Shown piece after piece: positions 50,946 through 58,751 of a stretch of DNA of 64,000 nucleotides. The position numbers and the translations under genes are program-made. Origin of the DNA: Martinezella multihospitum (GTDB taxonomy: Bacteria; Pseudomonadota; Alphaproteobacteria; Rhizobiales; Rhizobiaceae); NCBI RefSeq assembly GCF_900094585.1, contig NZ_FMAG01000004.1:186001-250000 (forward strand), read 5' to 3'. The notes beneath the pieces were generated by a model that was not told the DNA's origin, ran no database searches, and worked only from the letters and a program-made list of their open reading frames with translations. Each line of letters starts with the position of its first letter. Position 1 is the first letter of the stretch.

Positions 50946-51770
50946 TCACTCGAGCAACGTGCCAATTCGATCAGGGTCGGGAGAAACGAAGATGACCGCG
51001 GCCTTCCCGGAAACATCCTTGGCAGAAACGAATCCGTTTTCGCCGAACTGATCTGGAAAACGACTGTCGACAGAATTGTGCCTGTTGTCGCCAAGCACGA
51101 AATAATGACCCGCGGGCACTTCGAATGGACCTGCTTCATCCTGGCCGGCGATCGCTTGATCCGTCATTGCGGTCCGATATCGCCGGCCCTCCGACGTCGT
51201 CTCCTCGAGAATTCGAGCCGTATTGCCGAAGAGATCCGTCATCGTGCGATCCGTCGGCGCAGCCGCAAAGGCCTTGCCGTCGACGAAAACCGTACCGTCG
51301 TGCAATTCTACTTTTTCACCGGGAAGACCCATCAGTCGGCTGACGTACAAGACCGGCTTGTCCGGAGAGGCGTAATATTTGCTGAAGAACACGATGATGT
51401 CACCACGCTTGGGCGCCGTGTCTCTGTAAGGCTTCATCATCAAGACTTCCGTTTCCTGGATGCTCGGCGCCATGGAGGATGAAGGCATCGTTCGCATGGA
51501 CATGCCGCAAAAATCGCGCTGGAAGCCGGCAGCGTCGCAATCAGCTGGGGCCACAGCCGATAGCGCCCTGGCTGCCTTGCTGGCCAGCTCCTGCATCTCG
51601 GCCGGATTTGTCTTCCACAGGCCTGCCTTCGCAAGAAGAAGCGGATAGGCTGGCCCGATAAATCGCATGAACTCTTGTTCGCGTGCGTCATCGGCCGCCA
51701 TAGCCTCTCCCGCGATGAGGAGAACCGACAATCCCGCTACCAGCACTCTACCGCGAAAAGAGAAACTCAC
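50946..51770 (-). CDS. Signal-peptidase-I-like (S26) protein lacking the usual catalytic Lys
   Basis: A 274-residue S26-family protein. The nucleophile region reads MPSSSMAPSI with Ser99, and the late box GDNRHNSVDSR (box E) is intact. At box D the sequence is LYVSRLMGLPGEKVELHDG: the catalytic Lys expected two residues after Tyr (YIKR in LepB) is Ser144. The N-terminus is a cleavable-looking signal peptide (GTG start at 51770 after GCGAGGA; Ala-rich site near residue 25) rather than the usual membrane anchors, and residues 26-90 form an extra segment with two Cys. It may be inactive, use another base, or belong to the TraF-like branch with altered chemistry. Confidence 0.75.
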   Translation of the reverse strand: MSFSFRGRVLVAGLSVLLIAGEAMAADDAREQEFMRFIGPAYPLLLAKAGLWKTNPAEMQELASKAARALSAVAPADCDAAGFQRDFCGMSMRTMPSSSMAPSIQETEVLMMKPYRDTAPKRGDIIVFFSKYYASPDKPVLYVSRLMGLPGEKVELHDGTVFVDGKAFAAAPTDRTMTDLFGNTARILEETTSEGRRYRTAMTDQAIAGQDEAGPFEVPAGHYFVLGDNRHNSVDSRFPDQFGENGFVSAKDVSGKAAVIFVSPDPDRIGTLLE

Positions 51771-52212
51771 ATTGTCCTCGCAGGTCACGAACCGAATATG
51801 AGGCGTCAAGATTGCGCGTAGGGCGGCAAAGACAAGTGCGAAATGATGTCGAGCGGGCGGTCATCAGCCTAGCTTCGAAAATAATTATTCTATTCGAAGA
51901 CAATGAAGGCGCCGCCGGCCTTGCCGAACCTGCGATGGATCGGTGTAGCATCATCAACACAAAAGGATTGCCGCTGCCTATCCGCCTTCCAATCCAATTG
52001 GGTAGCTCACTTAAATCTACGGTAGATGCTAATATTCTAATTACCGGTCTGAATGCCACCCTCGGACCGGACAGTGCAGCGTCCGACGACTGCCCCCATC
52101 CTTCGTCGTCGGACGCACCCCTCGATATTGGCATCAGTTTTGAACGGCAGGTCGCTTTCTGCGAGAGCTCGTCACTCACCCGTCAGGTCAAGGCCGTGCA
52201 GTCGAGGATGGG
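51771..52212. other. Intergenic stretch without a supported gene
   Basis: About 440 bases, AT-rich in places, between the S26-like gene and the 3' end of the GGDEF/EAL gene. Open frames on both strands (plus 51812-52216, minus 51748-52179) lack ribosome sites and domains. The promoter of the S26-like gene should be near its right-hand start. Confidence 0.45.
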
Positions 52213-54615
52213 CTAATATTGCCCGTCCGCAGAATCAGCGTCTGCAGCCTTCTCAGAACTTTTGTCTCTGCCAGGTTTGGGGCTTCGATCGTTTGAGGCT
52301 CCGCTGGTATCGCTGTTCTTCCGGCCGATCATGGCGCGGAATTCGGCTTCCGGGACAGGTGGGCTGAAGTAATAGCCCTGACTCTCCGAGCAACCGGCCT
52401 TGATGACCATGTCGAGCTGGGTCTGCGTCTCGACACCCTCCGCCGTGGTCAGCATCTTGAGATTGCGACCGAGCGTAGCGATGGATTGGACGATGGCAAA
52501 GCTGTCGGGCCGGTTTTCCAGGTCGCGTACGAAACTGCGATCGATTTTCAACTTATCGAAGGGGAAGCGCTGCAGATAGTTCAGCGAAGAATAGCCGGTG
52601 CCGAAATCGTCAAGCGCGATCGTCAAGCCGAGCGAACGCAGCCGGTTCAGTACCTCGATGTTCGCGGCATTGTCCCGTAAAAGTACCGACTCGGTGATTT
52701 CCAGCTCCAGCCGCCGCGCATCGAATTCGGTAAATTCCAGTACGCTCTTGACCATATCGACCAGATCCGTCTGACGGAACTGAACTGGAGAGAGGTTGAC
52801 TGAAACGCGCACGTCCTCGGGCCAGTTAAGGGCGTCCTCGCATGCCTGTTGCAGCACCCATTTTCCGAGCGTGTCGATGAAGCCGGTTTCCTCGGCCAGC
52901 GGGATGAATTCGACGGGCGGGATCAGCCCGCGCTCAGGATGGCGCCAACGCACCAGCGCCTCGCTGGCAACGATCTTGCGGGTCTTGTGCGAAATCTGTG
53001 GTTGATAGTGAACCTCGAATTGCCCAAGCTTGATGCCGTGGCGCATATCCGCCTCCAGATTACGCCGGTTCTGGAGTTCCTCTTCCATCTGCGGGGAGAA
53101 GATGCGGTAGATTCCCTTACCATCGGCCTTGGCTTGGTATAGCGCCAGGTCGGCATTCTTCATCAGTTGGCCGGTATCACCGCCAGTGCGTGGTGCGACC
53201 GCGATGCCGATGCAGGTGCTGACAACGATCTCGTTGCCGTTGACGCGATAAGGCCGGCTGATGTTGGCAATGAGGCGCTCCGACAGGTCGCGGGCACTGT
53301 CGAGTGTGGAATCCAGACACCGATGCAGTACGGCAAATTCATCACCGCCCAATCGCGCCACGATGTCATGCTGTGACGCGGTGTTGCGCAGCCGCCTGGC
53401 GACCTTGCGCAGCAACACGTCGCCGACGGGGTGGCCCAGCGTGTCGTTGACTTCCTTGAAGCGGTCGAGATCGAGATAGAGTATGGTGAATAATTGGCCG
53501 CCGGCCGCCAATCCGCGCAGCGCGTGACCGACGCTTTCCCAGAATAGCAACCGATTGGGCATGTCGGTCAGCGCGTCGTGATGGGCCATATGCACCACAC
53601 GATCCTGCGCGCGATGACGCTCGCTGACATCCTCGAAAGTGCAAACCCAGCCGCCTTCACCCGTCGGTTCGTGCGATACGGCCAGCACCATGCCGTTCGC
53701 GAGATGATGGATATGGTCGCTGAGCACGGCGATGTCGTTCCGGACACGGGCCTTATCGCCGGCAACGCCGCGCGGCCCGCTGGTTGATAATCCAGGAGGC
53801 AGCAATTCGGGCGCGATGAGATCAGCCAAGGGGGTGCCGATCCTCGCCCGGACTTCGTCCAGACCGAACAGGGCCAGGAAACGGGGATTGTGAACGATGA
53901 CGCGATATTGGTCGTCGAGCAGGCAGAGACCGAGCGACATGGCCTCCATTGCCGCATCGAACCGGGCATTCTGGATCGCCAGGGTCTGCTCCTTGGCCTG
54001 GAGGATCTTCTGCGCCCGGCCTAGAAGGCCATTGTGAATAAGCAGCAGCAGAATCAGCAGGCAACCGCCGATGAGCATGCCGACAGTGACCCAGGTCAGG
54101 GCCAATTGCAGCCCGAGGAGGCCGCGCCGATCTTCGGCAATGCGTGCCGAATACCACATGTTGCTGTCGCTGGAGAGCCGAGCCAGTTTCGGATAGATCG
54201 GCTCCAGGATCGCAAGGATCCGCGCCGGTGTTCCAGGCACTGAAAGCTGGCTAAGTAGTGGCCGGGTCTGGTTGAGTGCCTCTTCGAGGTCGTCGAGGGT
54301 CTCGCCGATATGCGGGTTGGATTGTACGAACTTCTCGACCCCGTTGGAGCGAAGGGTCTTGAGGCGATTGACGACGATATCGAAGCGTAGCCTGACCTCA
54401 TGGGCATCGACCTGGCCATCGTTCATGCCCATGGCACTGACGCGCTGTTCGAGCCTGGTGAACTCACTCGGAGCTTGGGCTATCGTCCAGGTGATATTGC
54501 CCAAGCCGACATCTTGCAGGGCGGTCTGGCGCTGGAAGACCAAGGCGGAAATATAGATCGCCGAGGTGATGAAACCCAGGATCACAATGATCAGCGCTGT
54601 GCGGAGGTAGCGCAT
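52213..54615 (-). CDS. Membrane-bound GGDEF-EAL cyclic-di-GMP protein with PAS domain
   Basis: An 800-residue signalling protein. TM1 is at about 7-27, a periplasmic helical sensor domain follows (28-165), TM2 is at about 168-193, then a PAS-like domain (about 215-335), a GGDEF domain with RLGGDEFAVL near 430, and an EAL domain with ASEALVRWRHPERGL near 565 and DDFGTGYSS near 680. Both catalytic motifs are complete, so it could make and/or degrade cyclic-di-GMP. The last 40 residues are charged and disordered. The preceding gene (54627-55094) encodes a small exported molybdopterin-fold protein whose stop lies 11 bases away, suggesting that it partners with the periplasmic sensor domain. Confidence 0.92.
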   Translation of the reverse strand: MRYLRTALIIVILGFITSAIYISALVFQRQTALQDVGLGNITWTIAQAPSEFTRLEQRVSAMGMNDGQVDAHEVRLRFDIVVNRLKTLRSNGVEKFVQSNPHIGETLDDLEEALNQTRPLLSQLSVPGTPARILAILEPIYPKLARLSSDSNMWYSARIAEDRRGLLGLQLALTWVTVGMLIGGCLLILLLLIHNGLLGRAQKILQAKEQTLAIQNARFDAAMEAMSLGLCLLDDQYRVIVHNPRFLALFGLDEVRARIGTPLADLIAPELLPPGLSTSGPRGVAGDKARVRNDIAVLSDHIHHLANGMVLAVSHEPTGEGGWVCTFEDVSERHRAQDRVVHMAHHDALTDMPNRLLFWESVGHALRGLAAGGQLFTILYLDLDRFKEVNDTLGHPVGDVLLRKVARRLRNTASQHDIVARLGGDEFAVLHRCLDSTLDSARDLSERLIANISRPYRVNGNEIVVSTCIGIAVAPRTGGDTGQLMKNADLALYQAKADGKGIYRIFSPQMEEELQNRRNLEADMRHGIKLGQFEVHYQPQISHKTRKIVASEALVRWRHPERGLIPPVEFIPLAEETGFIDTLGKWVLQQACEDALNWPEDVRVSVNLSPVQFRQTDLVDMVKSVLEFTEFDARRLELEITESVLLRDNAANIEVLNRLRSLGLTIALDDFGTGYSSLNYLQRFPFDKLKIDRSFVRDLENRPDSFAIVQSIATLGRNLKMLTTAEGVETQTQLDMVIKAGCSESQGYYFSPPVPEAEFRAMIGRKNSDTSGASNDRSPKPGRDKSSEKAADADSADGQY

Positions 54616-54626
54616 GCGGCCCGGGG

Positions 54627-55094
54627 CTATTTCACGGAGATTGCCTTGACCTGCCAGACGGCACGACCGTGATAGGGCTGTCCCTGCAGGATGGGGTTGC
54701 TGTCGAATGGATACATCACAAAGAACGGACCCTGATCGTCGATAGGCATATATGCGCCATTGCGCTTGACGGCGAGGATCGTGCCGAACTTGGTGAAATC
54801 GCTGGTCGGGATATCGACGCTATAATCATTGAGGGCAATGACCGTGGCCGTCGCACCCTGGGCCTTGGCCTTTTCAAGCAACAGCGCCATTGGCACGCCT
54901 TCGAAGTTGACGACACCGTCATTCCAGGGCGTCGAAGTCTTGATCGACACGAGGCCCATCGCCTCAAGCTGATTGCGATCGAACGTCACCGAGCCCGAGG
55001 AGCCGGTAATCGTCACCGACGGCACGTCCTGCGCCAGGACGGGCGCGACGAACGCAGTAAGGACTGCGAAAATAATTGAGGCAAGAAGACGCAT
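54627..55094 (-). CDS. Small exported Oxidored_molyb-fold protein
   Basis: A 155-residue protein with a signal peptide (1-21, cleavage near VLAQD) and a stand-alone SUOX-like fold: TFDRNQLEAMGLVSI, then TPWNDGVVNFEGVPMALLLE, NDYSVDIPTSDF and PFFVMYPFDS. It lacks the conserved Cys that binds molybdopterin in sulfite oxidases, so it is unlikely to be catalytic. Such proteins are commonly paired with GGDEF/EAL proteins in alphaproteobacteria, where a ligand-sensing role is possible. It precedes the cyclic-di-GMP gene with 11 bases between. Confidence 0.8.
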   Translation of the reverse strand: MRLLASIIFAVLTAFVAPVLAQDVPSVTITGSSGSVTFDRNQLEAMGLVSIKTSTPWNDGVVNFEGVPMALLLEKAKAQGATATVIALNDYSVDIPTSDFTKFGTILAVKRNGAYMPIDDQGPFFVMYPFDSNPILQGQPYHGRAVWQVKAISVK

Positions 55095-55645
55095 TGAGGG
55101 TCCGATGCTTTCGGGGTATGGGCCTTGCCCGTTCTATCTCCAGCCTGCACAACTGGCTGTTAAAGATCGGTTAAGTTCCACAGGGCAATGGAAACAAACT
55201 TAACAGCTCAAGATTGGGCGTAGCATTTGTCGGAACTCGCTGATCTATTTTCAGCTCGGTAAGATCCAGGTTACGTGCCACTGATCTGCACTTTTGCTAT
55301 GAAGTCGACGGATGCCGATATGGATTTTCTCGGCAGCTTCGGCGGCTGTAAGGGCGTTGCGATTTCATCTCCCCATCAATCATACCGAAGACGTGCGGTG
55401 ACCGGATCAAAAGTGACTGGCGCGACAGCGCGTTCTCTTTGCTACTCCTCGATAATGAGGAAGTGCAACAAATTCATGATAGATACGATCCCCGGCTTGC
55501 CCGCAGCGGTTGGCCTTGCCAGCAAGAAAAATAGTTCGGCTTTCTAATGAATTCATACGCTTTCTAACCGCGCCGCTCAATACAGAATGCGTCACGCCAT
55601 CGGCAGCGTATTCTCCGAGTCGCTCGATTAGCAGGCGGCGATGAT
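55095..55645. other. Long intergenic stretch without a supported gene
   Basis: About 550 bases between the exported-protein start and the 3' end of the glycerate kinase gene. It contains the promoter of the unit at 54615-55094. A 90-codon open frame at 55275-55547 has no ribosome site or recognisable domain. Weak CCTC/GAGG pairing is present near 55446. Confidence 0.45.
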
Positions 55646-56914
55646 CTATTGCAGCAGGATCGCGCGGAAGTCGTTGACGTTCGTGCCGGTCGGGCCGCTG
55701 ATGAAAAGGTCGTCGAGAGCGGCGAAGGCCGACCAGCTGTCGTTACGATCAAGGAATTCGGACGCATTTTTTTCGAGTTCGGCAAGCCGCGAAACCGTGG
55801 CGCCGTCGGCAAAGGCACCGGCATTGTCTTCGGAACCGTCGATGCCGTCCGTGTCGGCGGCGAGCGCTGAAATGCCTTTTTGGCCGGAAATGGCGCAGGC
55901 AAAGGACAGGAGGAACTCGCTGTTGCGGCCGCCTTTGCCCTTGCCCTTGAGCGTTACCGTGGTTTCCCCGCCAGACAGAAGGAGCATGGAGTCTTGCGAC
56001 GCCAGACCCCGCTGCCGGATCTTGGCTACGATCGCCGCATGCTGGCGGCCGACCTCCGATGCTTCGCCTTCTATGGCATCGGAAAGCACGATGGTCTCGA
56101 CGCCGGCCTTGCGGGCGACATCGGCAGCGGCATCCAGCGCGATGGCCGCCGAAGCAATGAGCTTCACCTCGTTGCGGGCGAAACGAGGGTCCGAGGGCAG
56201 GGGCGGTTCATCCCTGCCATCTTCGAGATGACGCATCACCGCGTCAGGCAAATCGAGACCATAATGTTCTATGATCGCAAGCGCGTTGGCGCGGGTCGTG
56301 CCGTCGGCAATGGTTGGGCCGGAGGCGACCAGGGCGGGGTTGTCGCCGGGGATATCGGAAACGACGAGAGAGACGACCTTTGCAGGATAGGCAAGGGCCG
56401 CCAGCCGTCCTCCTTTGATGCGCGAGACCTGCTTGCGCACGGCATTCATGGCGCCGATCGGCGCACCGGAGGCAAGCAAGGCCCGATTGACGGCGATTTC
56501 GTCGGCAAGAGTGAGATCGCCGGCCGGCGCGGGCAATAATGCCGAGCCGCCGCCGCAGATGAGGGCGACGACCAGATCGTCTTCCGTGAGACCGCTTACC
56601 ACTGCCATCAATCGATCTGATGCGTGCAGGCCACTTTCGTCCGGCACAGGGTGAGCCGCTTCGAGAATCTCGATACGCTCACACGGTACGGCATAGCCGT
56701 AGCGCGTGACGACGACACCGGACAGCGGCGCATCCCAGAGACGCTCGAAGGCGCGTGCCATCTGCGCCGCCCCCTTGCCGGCGCCGACCACCACCGTCCG
56801 ACCCCTCGGCTTTTCCGGCAGATGGGCGGCAAGCGCCTTGTCCGGATCGGCGGCAGCGACCGCCGCGTAGAACAGTTTTTCCAGAAAGGCGCGGGGATCG
56901 GCGATATCAGGCAT
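55646..56914 (-). CDS. Glycerate 2-kinase (MOFRL/TtuD-like)
   Basis: A 422-residue glycerate kinase of the GckA/TtuD type. Motifs are VVGAGKGAAQMARAFE near 40-55, CGGGSALLPAPAGDLTL near 115 and, in the C-terminal MOFRL domain, SGGETTVTLKGKGKGGRNSE near 320 and AADTDGIDGSEDNAGA near 355. It phosphorylates D-glycerate to 2-phosphoglycerate, the final step of the glyoxylate pathway encoded upstream. The ATG at 56914 lies 14 bases past the glxR stop; a longer frame extends antisense through glxR and is rejected. Confidence 0.9.
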   Translation of the reverse strand: MPDIADPRAFLEKLFYAAVAAADPDKALAAHLPEKPRGRTVVVGAGKGAAQMARAFERLWDAPLSGVVVTRYGYAVPCERIEILEAAHPVPDESGLHASDRLMAVVSGLTEDDLVVALICGGGSALLPAPAGDLTLADEIAVNRALLASGAPIGAMNAVRKQVSRIKGGRLAALAYPAKVVSLVVSDIPGDNPALVASGPTIADGTTRANALAIIEHYGLDLPDAVMRHLEDGRDEPPLPSDPRFARNEVKLIASAAIALDAAADVARKAGVETIVLSDAIEGEASEVGRQHAAIVAKIRQRGLASQDSMLLLSGGETTVTLKGKGKGGRNSEFLLSFACAISGQKGISALAADTDGIDGSEDNAGAFADGATVSRLAELEKNASEFLDRNDSWSAFAALDDLFISGPTGTNVNDFRAILLQ

Positions 56915-56928
56915 CGGTTTCTCACATG

Positions 56929-57813
56929 TTAGGCAACGGGATGGTTCGCCATGCGCTCCAGCGCCTTGACGAGGCCGGAATGGTCGAGCCCGCTGTCCCC
57001 ATTGGCGGCGCACTGGTTGAAGAGCTCCTGCGTCGCTGCGGTGTTCGGCAGCGAAACGCCGAGAGCCTTGGCGCCCTGCAGGGCCAGATTCAAATCCTTC
57101 TGATGCAGGGAGATGCGGAATCCGGGCTCGAAGGTACGCTTGACCATGCGTTCGCCATGCACCTCGAGGATGCGCGAGGAAGCAAAGCCGCCCATCAGGG
57201 CAGAGCGCACGCGGGCGGGATCGGCGCCGGCCTTGGAGGCGAAGACGAGGGCTTCGGACACCGCTTCGATCGTCAGCGCGACGATGATCTGGTTTGCGAC
57301 CTTGGTGACTTGGCCATCGCCGCAATCGCCGACGAGGGTGATGTTCTTGCCCATCAGCTGGAAAAGTGGCAACGCCCGCTCGAAGCTGGCTTCAGAGCCG
57401 CCGGCCATGATGGAAAGCGAAGCGTTCTTGGCGCCGACTTCGCCGCCGGAGACGGGCGCATCGATATATTCGGCACCGGTCTCGCGAACCTTCCTGGCGA
57501 ATTCCTTGGTCTCGATCGGCGAGATCGAGCTCATGTCGATGACGAGCTTGCCCTTGGACAGGCCGTAGGCAACGCCGTTCTCGCCAAAGAGCACGTCCTT
57601 GACCTCGGGCGTATCCGGCAGCATCAGAATGATGGTGTCGACGGTTTCGGCGAGCGCCTTCGGCGTTTCGACGAATTGCAGGCCGTTATCGAGCAGCTCC
57701 TGGCGCGGCGGAATGGAAAACTTTGAGGTGATGATGATGTGGCCGGCATCCTGCAGGTGACGCGCCATGGGGGTTCCCATGATGCCGAGGCCGATGAATC
57801 CGATATGTGCCAT
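56929..57813 (-). CDS. glxR: Tartronate semialdehyde reductase
   Basis: A 294-residue beta-hydroxyacid dehydrogenase. The Rossmann motif is FIGLGIMGTPMARHL at 6-20, the substrate motif DAPVSGGEVGAKNASLSI is near 118-135, and the catalytic Lys lies in GQVTKVANQI near 171. It reduces tartronate semialdehyde (from Gcl) to D-glycerate. It starts 5 bases after the hyi stop and is followed by glycerate kinase; the pathway order is preserved in the operon. Confidence 0.92.
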   Translation of the reverse strand: MAHIGFIGLGIMGTPMARHLQDAGHIIITSKFSIPPRQELLDNGLQFVETPKALAETVDTIILMLPDTPEVKDVLFGENGVAYGLSKGKLVIDMSSISPIETKEFARKVRETGAEYIDAPVSGGEVGAKNASLSIMAGGSEASFERALPLFQLMGKNITLVGDCGDGQVTKVANQIIVALTIEAVSEALVFASKAGADPARVRSALMGGFASSRILEVHGERMVKRTFEPGFRISLHQKDLNLALQGAKALGVSLPNTAATQELFNQCAANGDSGLDHSGLVKALERMANHPVA

Positions 57814-57818
57814 GGTTG

Positions 57819-58634
57819 TTAGCTCCTGATATTGAGAATGGCTGCGCCTTCGGCGTGGCGGCCGGCTGCGGCAAACCAGCCGAGCCCCGCCGCGGTCGTG
57901 GTGCGCGGCTTGTATTCGCAGCCGATCCAGCCGTCGTAGCCGAGCGCATCGAGCGCATCGAAGATGAAGGGATAGGCGATCTCGCCGGTACCCGGTTCGT
58001 TGCGTCCGGGATTGTCGGCAAGCTGCACATGGGCAATCTGCGCCTGGTGCTTCTTGAAGGTGCCGATCAGTTCGCCTTCGGTACGCTGCTGGTGATAGAG
58101 GTCGTACTGAATGAACAGATTGTCGCTGCCGACGTCGGCGATGATCGCGGCTGCCTGATCCGGCGTGTTGAGATAGAAGCCGGGAATATCGAAGCGATTG
58201 ATCGGCTCGATCAGCAGGCGGATGTCATGCTTGCCGAGCTCTGTCACAGCATATTTGAGATTTGCGACGAAGGTGGTCCGCAGCACGTCGTCCGGCACGC
58301 CAGCTGGCGCAATGCCTGCAAGGCAGTTGACCTGGCTGCAGCCAAGTGCCGTCGCATAGTCGATGGCAGAGGCAACGCCACGGCGGAATTCGTCGATACG
58401 ATCGGGCAGGACCGCGATGCCGCGCTCGCCGCCGGCCCAATTGCCGGCCGGCAGATTGTGCAGCACCTGCGTCAGGCCATGACGATCGAGTTCGGCGCGG
58501 AGCGCTTCCTTCGTAAAGTCATAGGGAAAGAGATATTCGACGCCCTCGAAACCGGCCTTGGCGGCAAGCGCGAAACGATCCAGAAACGGCGCCTCGGTGA
58601 AGAGCATGGTGAGATTGGCCGCAAATTTCGGCAT
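57819..58634 (-). CDS. hyi: Hydroxypyruvate isomerase
   Basis: A 271-residue TIM-barrel isomerase with the Hyi pattern MPKFAANLTMLFTEAPFLDR and the metal residues in LIEPINRFDIPGFYL and QYDLYHQQRTEGEL, ending with GWIGCEYKP. It interconverts hydroxypyruvate and tartronate semialdehyde. GGAGG precedes the ATG at 58634. It is separated from gcl by a palindromic repeat element. Confidence 0.93.
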   Translation of the reverse strand: MPKFAANLTMLFTEAPFLDRFALAAKAGFEGVEYLFPYDFTKEALRAELDRHGLTQVLHNLPAGNWAGGERGIAVLPDRIDEFRRGVASAIDYATALGCSQVNCLAGIAPAGVPDDVLRTTFVANLKYAVTELGKHDIRLLIEPINRFDIPGFYLNTPDQAAAIIADVGSDNLFIQYDLYHQQRTEGELIGTFKKHQAQIAHVQLADNPGRNEPGTGEIAYPFIFDALDALGYDGWIGCEYKPRTTTAAGLGWFAAAGRHAEGAAILNIRS

Positions 58635-58651
58635 TGTGTTCCTCCTTTGGA

Positions 58652-58751
58652 GCAATTCCAGGAAAAGTGCGCAGCGGTTTTCCGTCCGGAATTGCGTGAA
58701 AACAAAGAGATAGAGCGGTTCAGAGAGTCCCTGAAAAGCTGAACCGCTCTA
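58652..58751. repeat. Rhizobial palindromic intergenic repeat between gcl and hyi
   Basis: A composite element of two hairpins. The first nests GCAATTCC...GGAATTGC (58652-58659/58688-58695) and GGAAAA...TTTTCC (58661-58666/58678-58683). The second is a perfect 13-bp stem TAGAGCGGTTCAG (58711-58723) / CTGAACCGCTCTA (58739-58751) with a 15-base loop; its right arm contains the gcl stop codon. The sequence resembles intergenic repeats common in Rhizobium genomes. Confidence 0.7.

Noticed and set aside
51812..52216. 134-codon plus-strand open frame and an opposing frame at 51748-52179
   Set aside because: Neither has a ribosome site or recognisable domain; both are probably chance frames in an intergenic region.
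55275..55547. 90-codon open frame in the long intergenic gap
   Set aside because: No domain, no ribosome site, composition unlike neighbouring genes.
55646..57325. N-terminally extended reading of glycerate kinase
   Set aside because: The extension overlaps glxR in another frame; the ATG at 56914 gives the family length.
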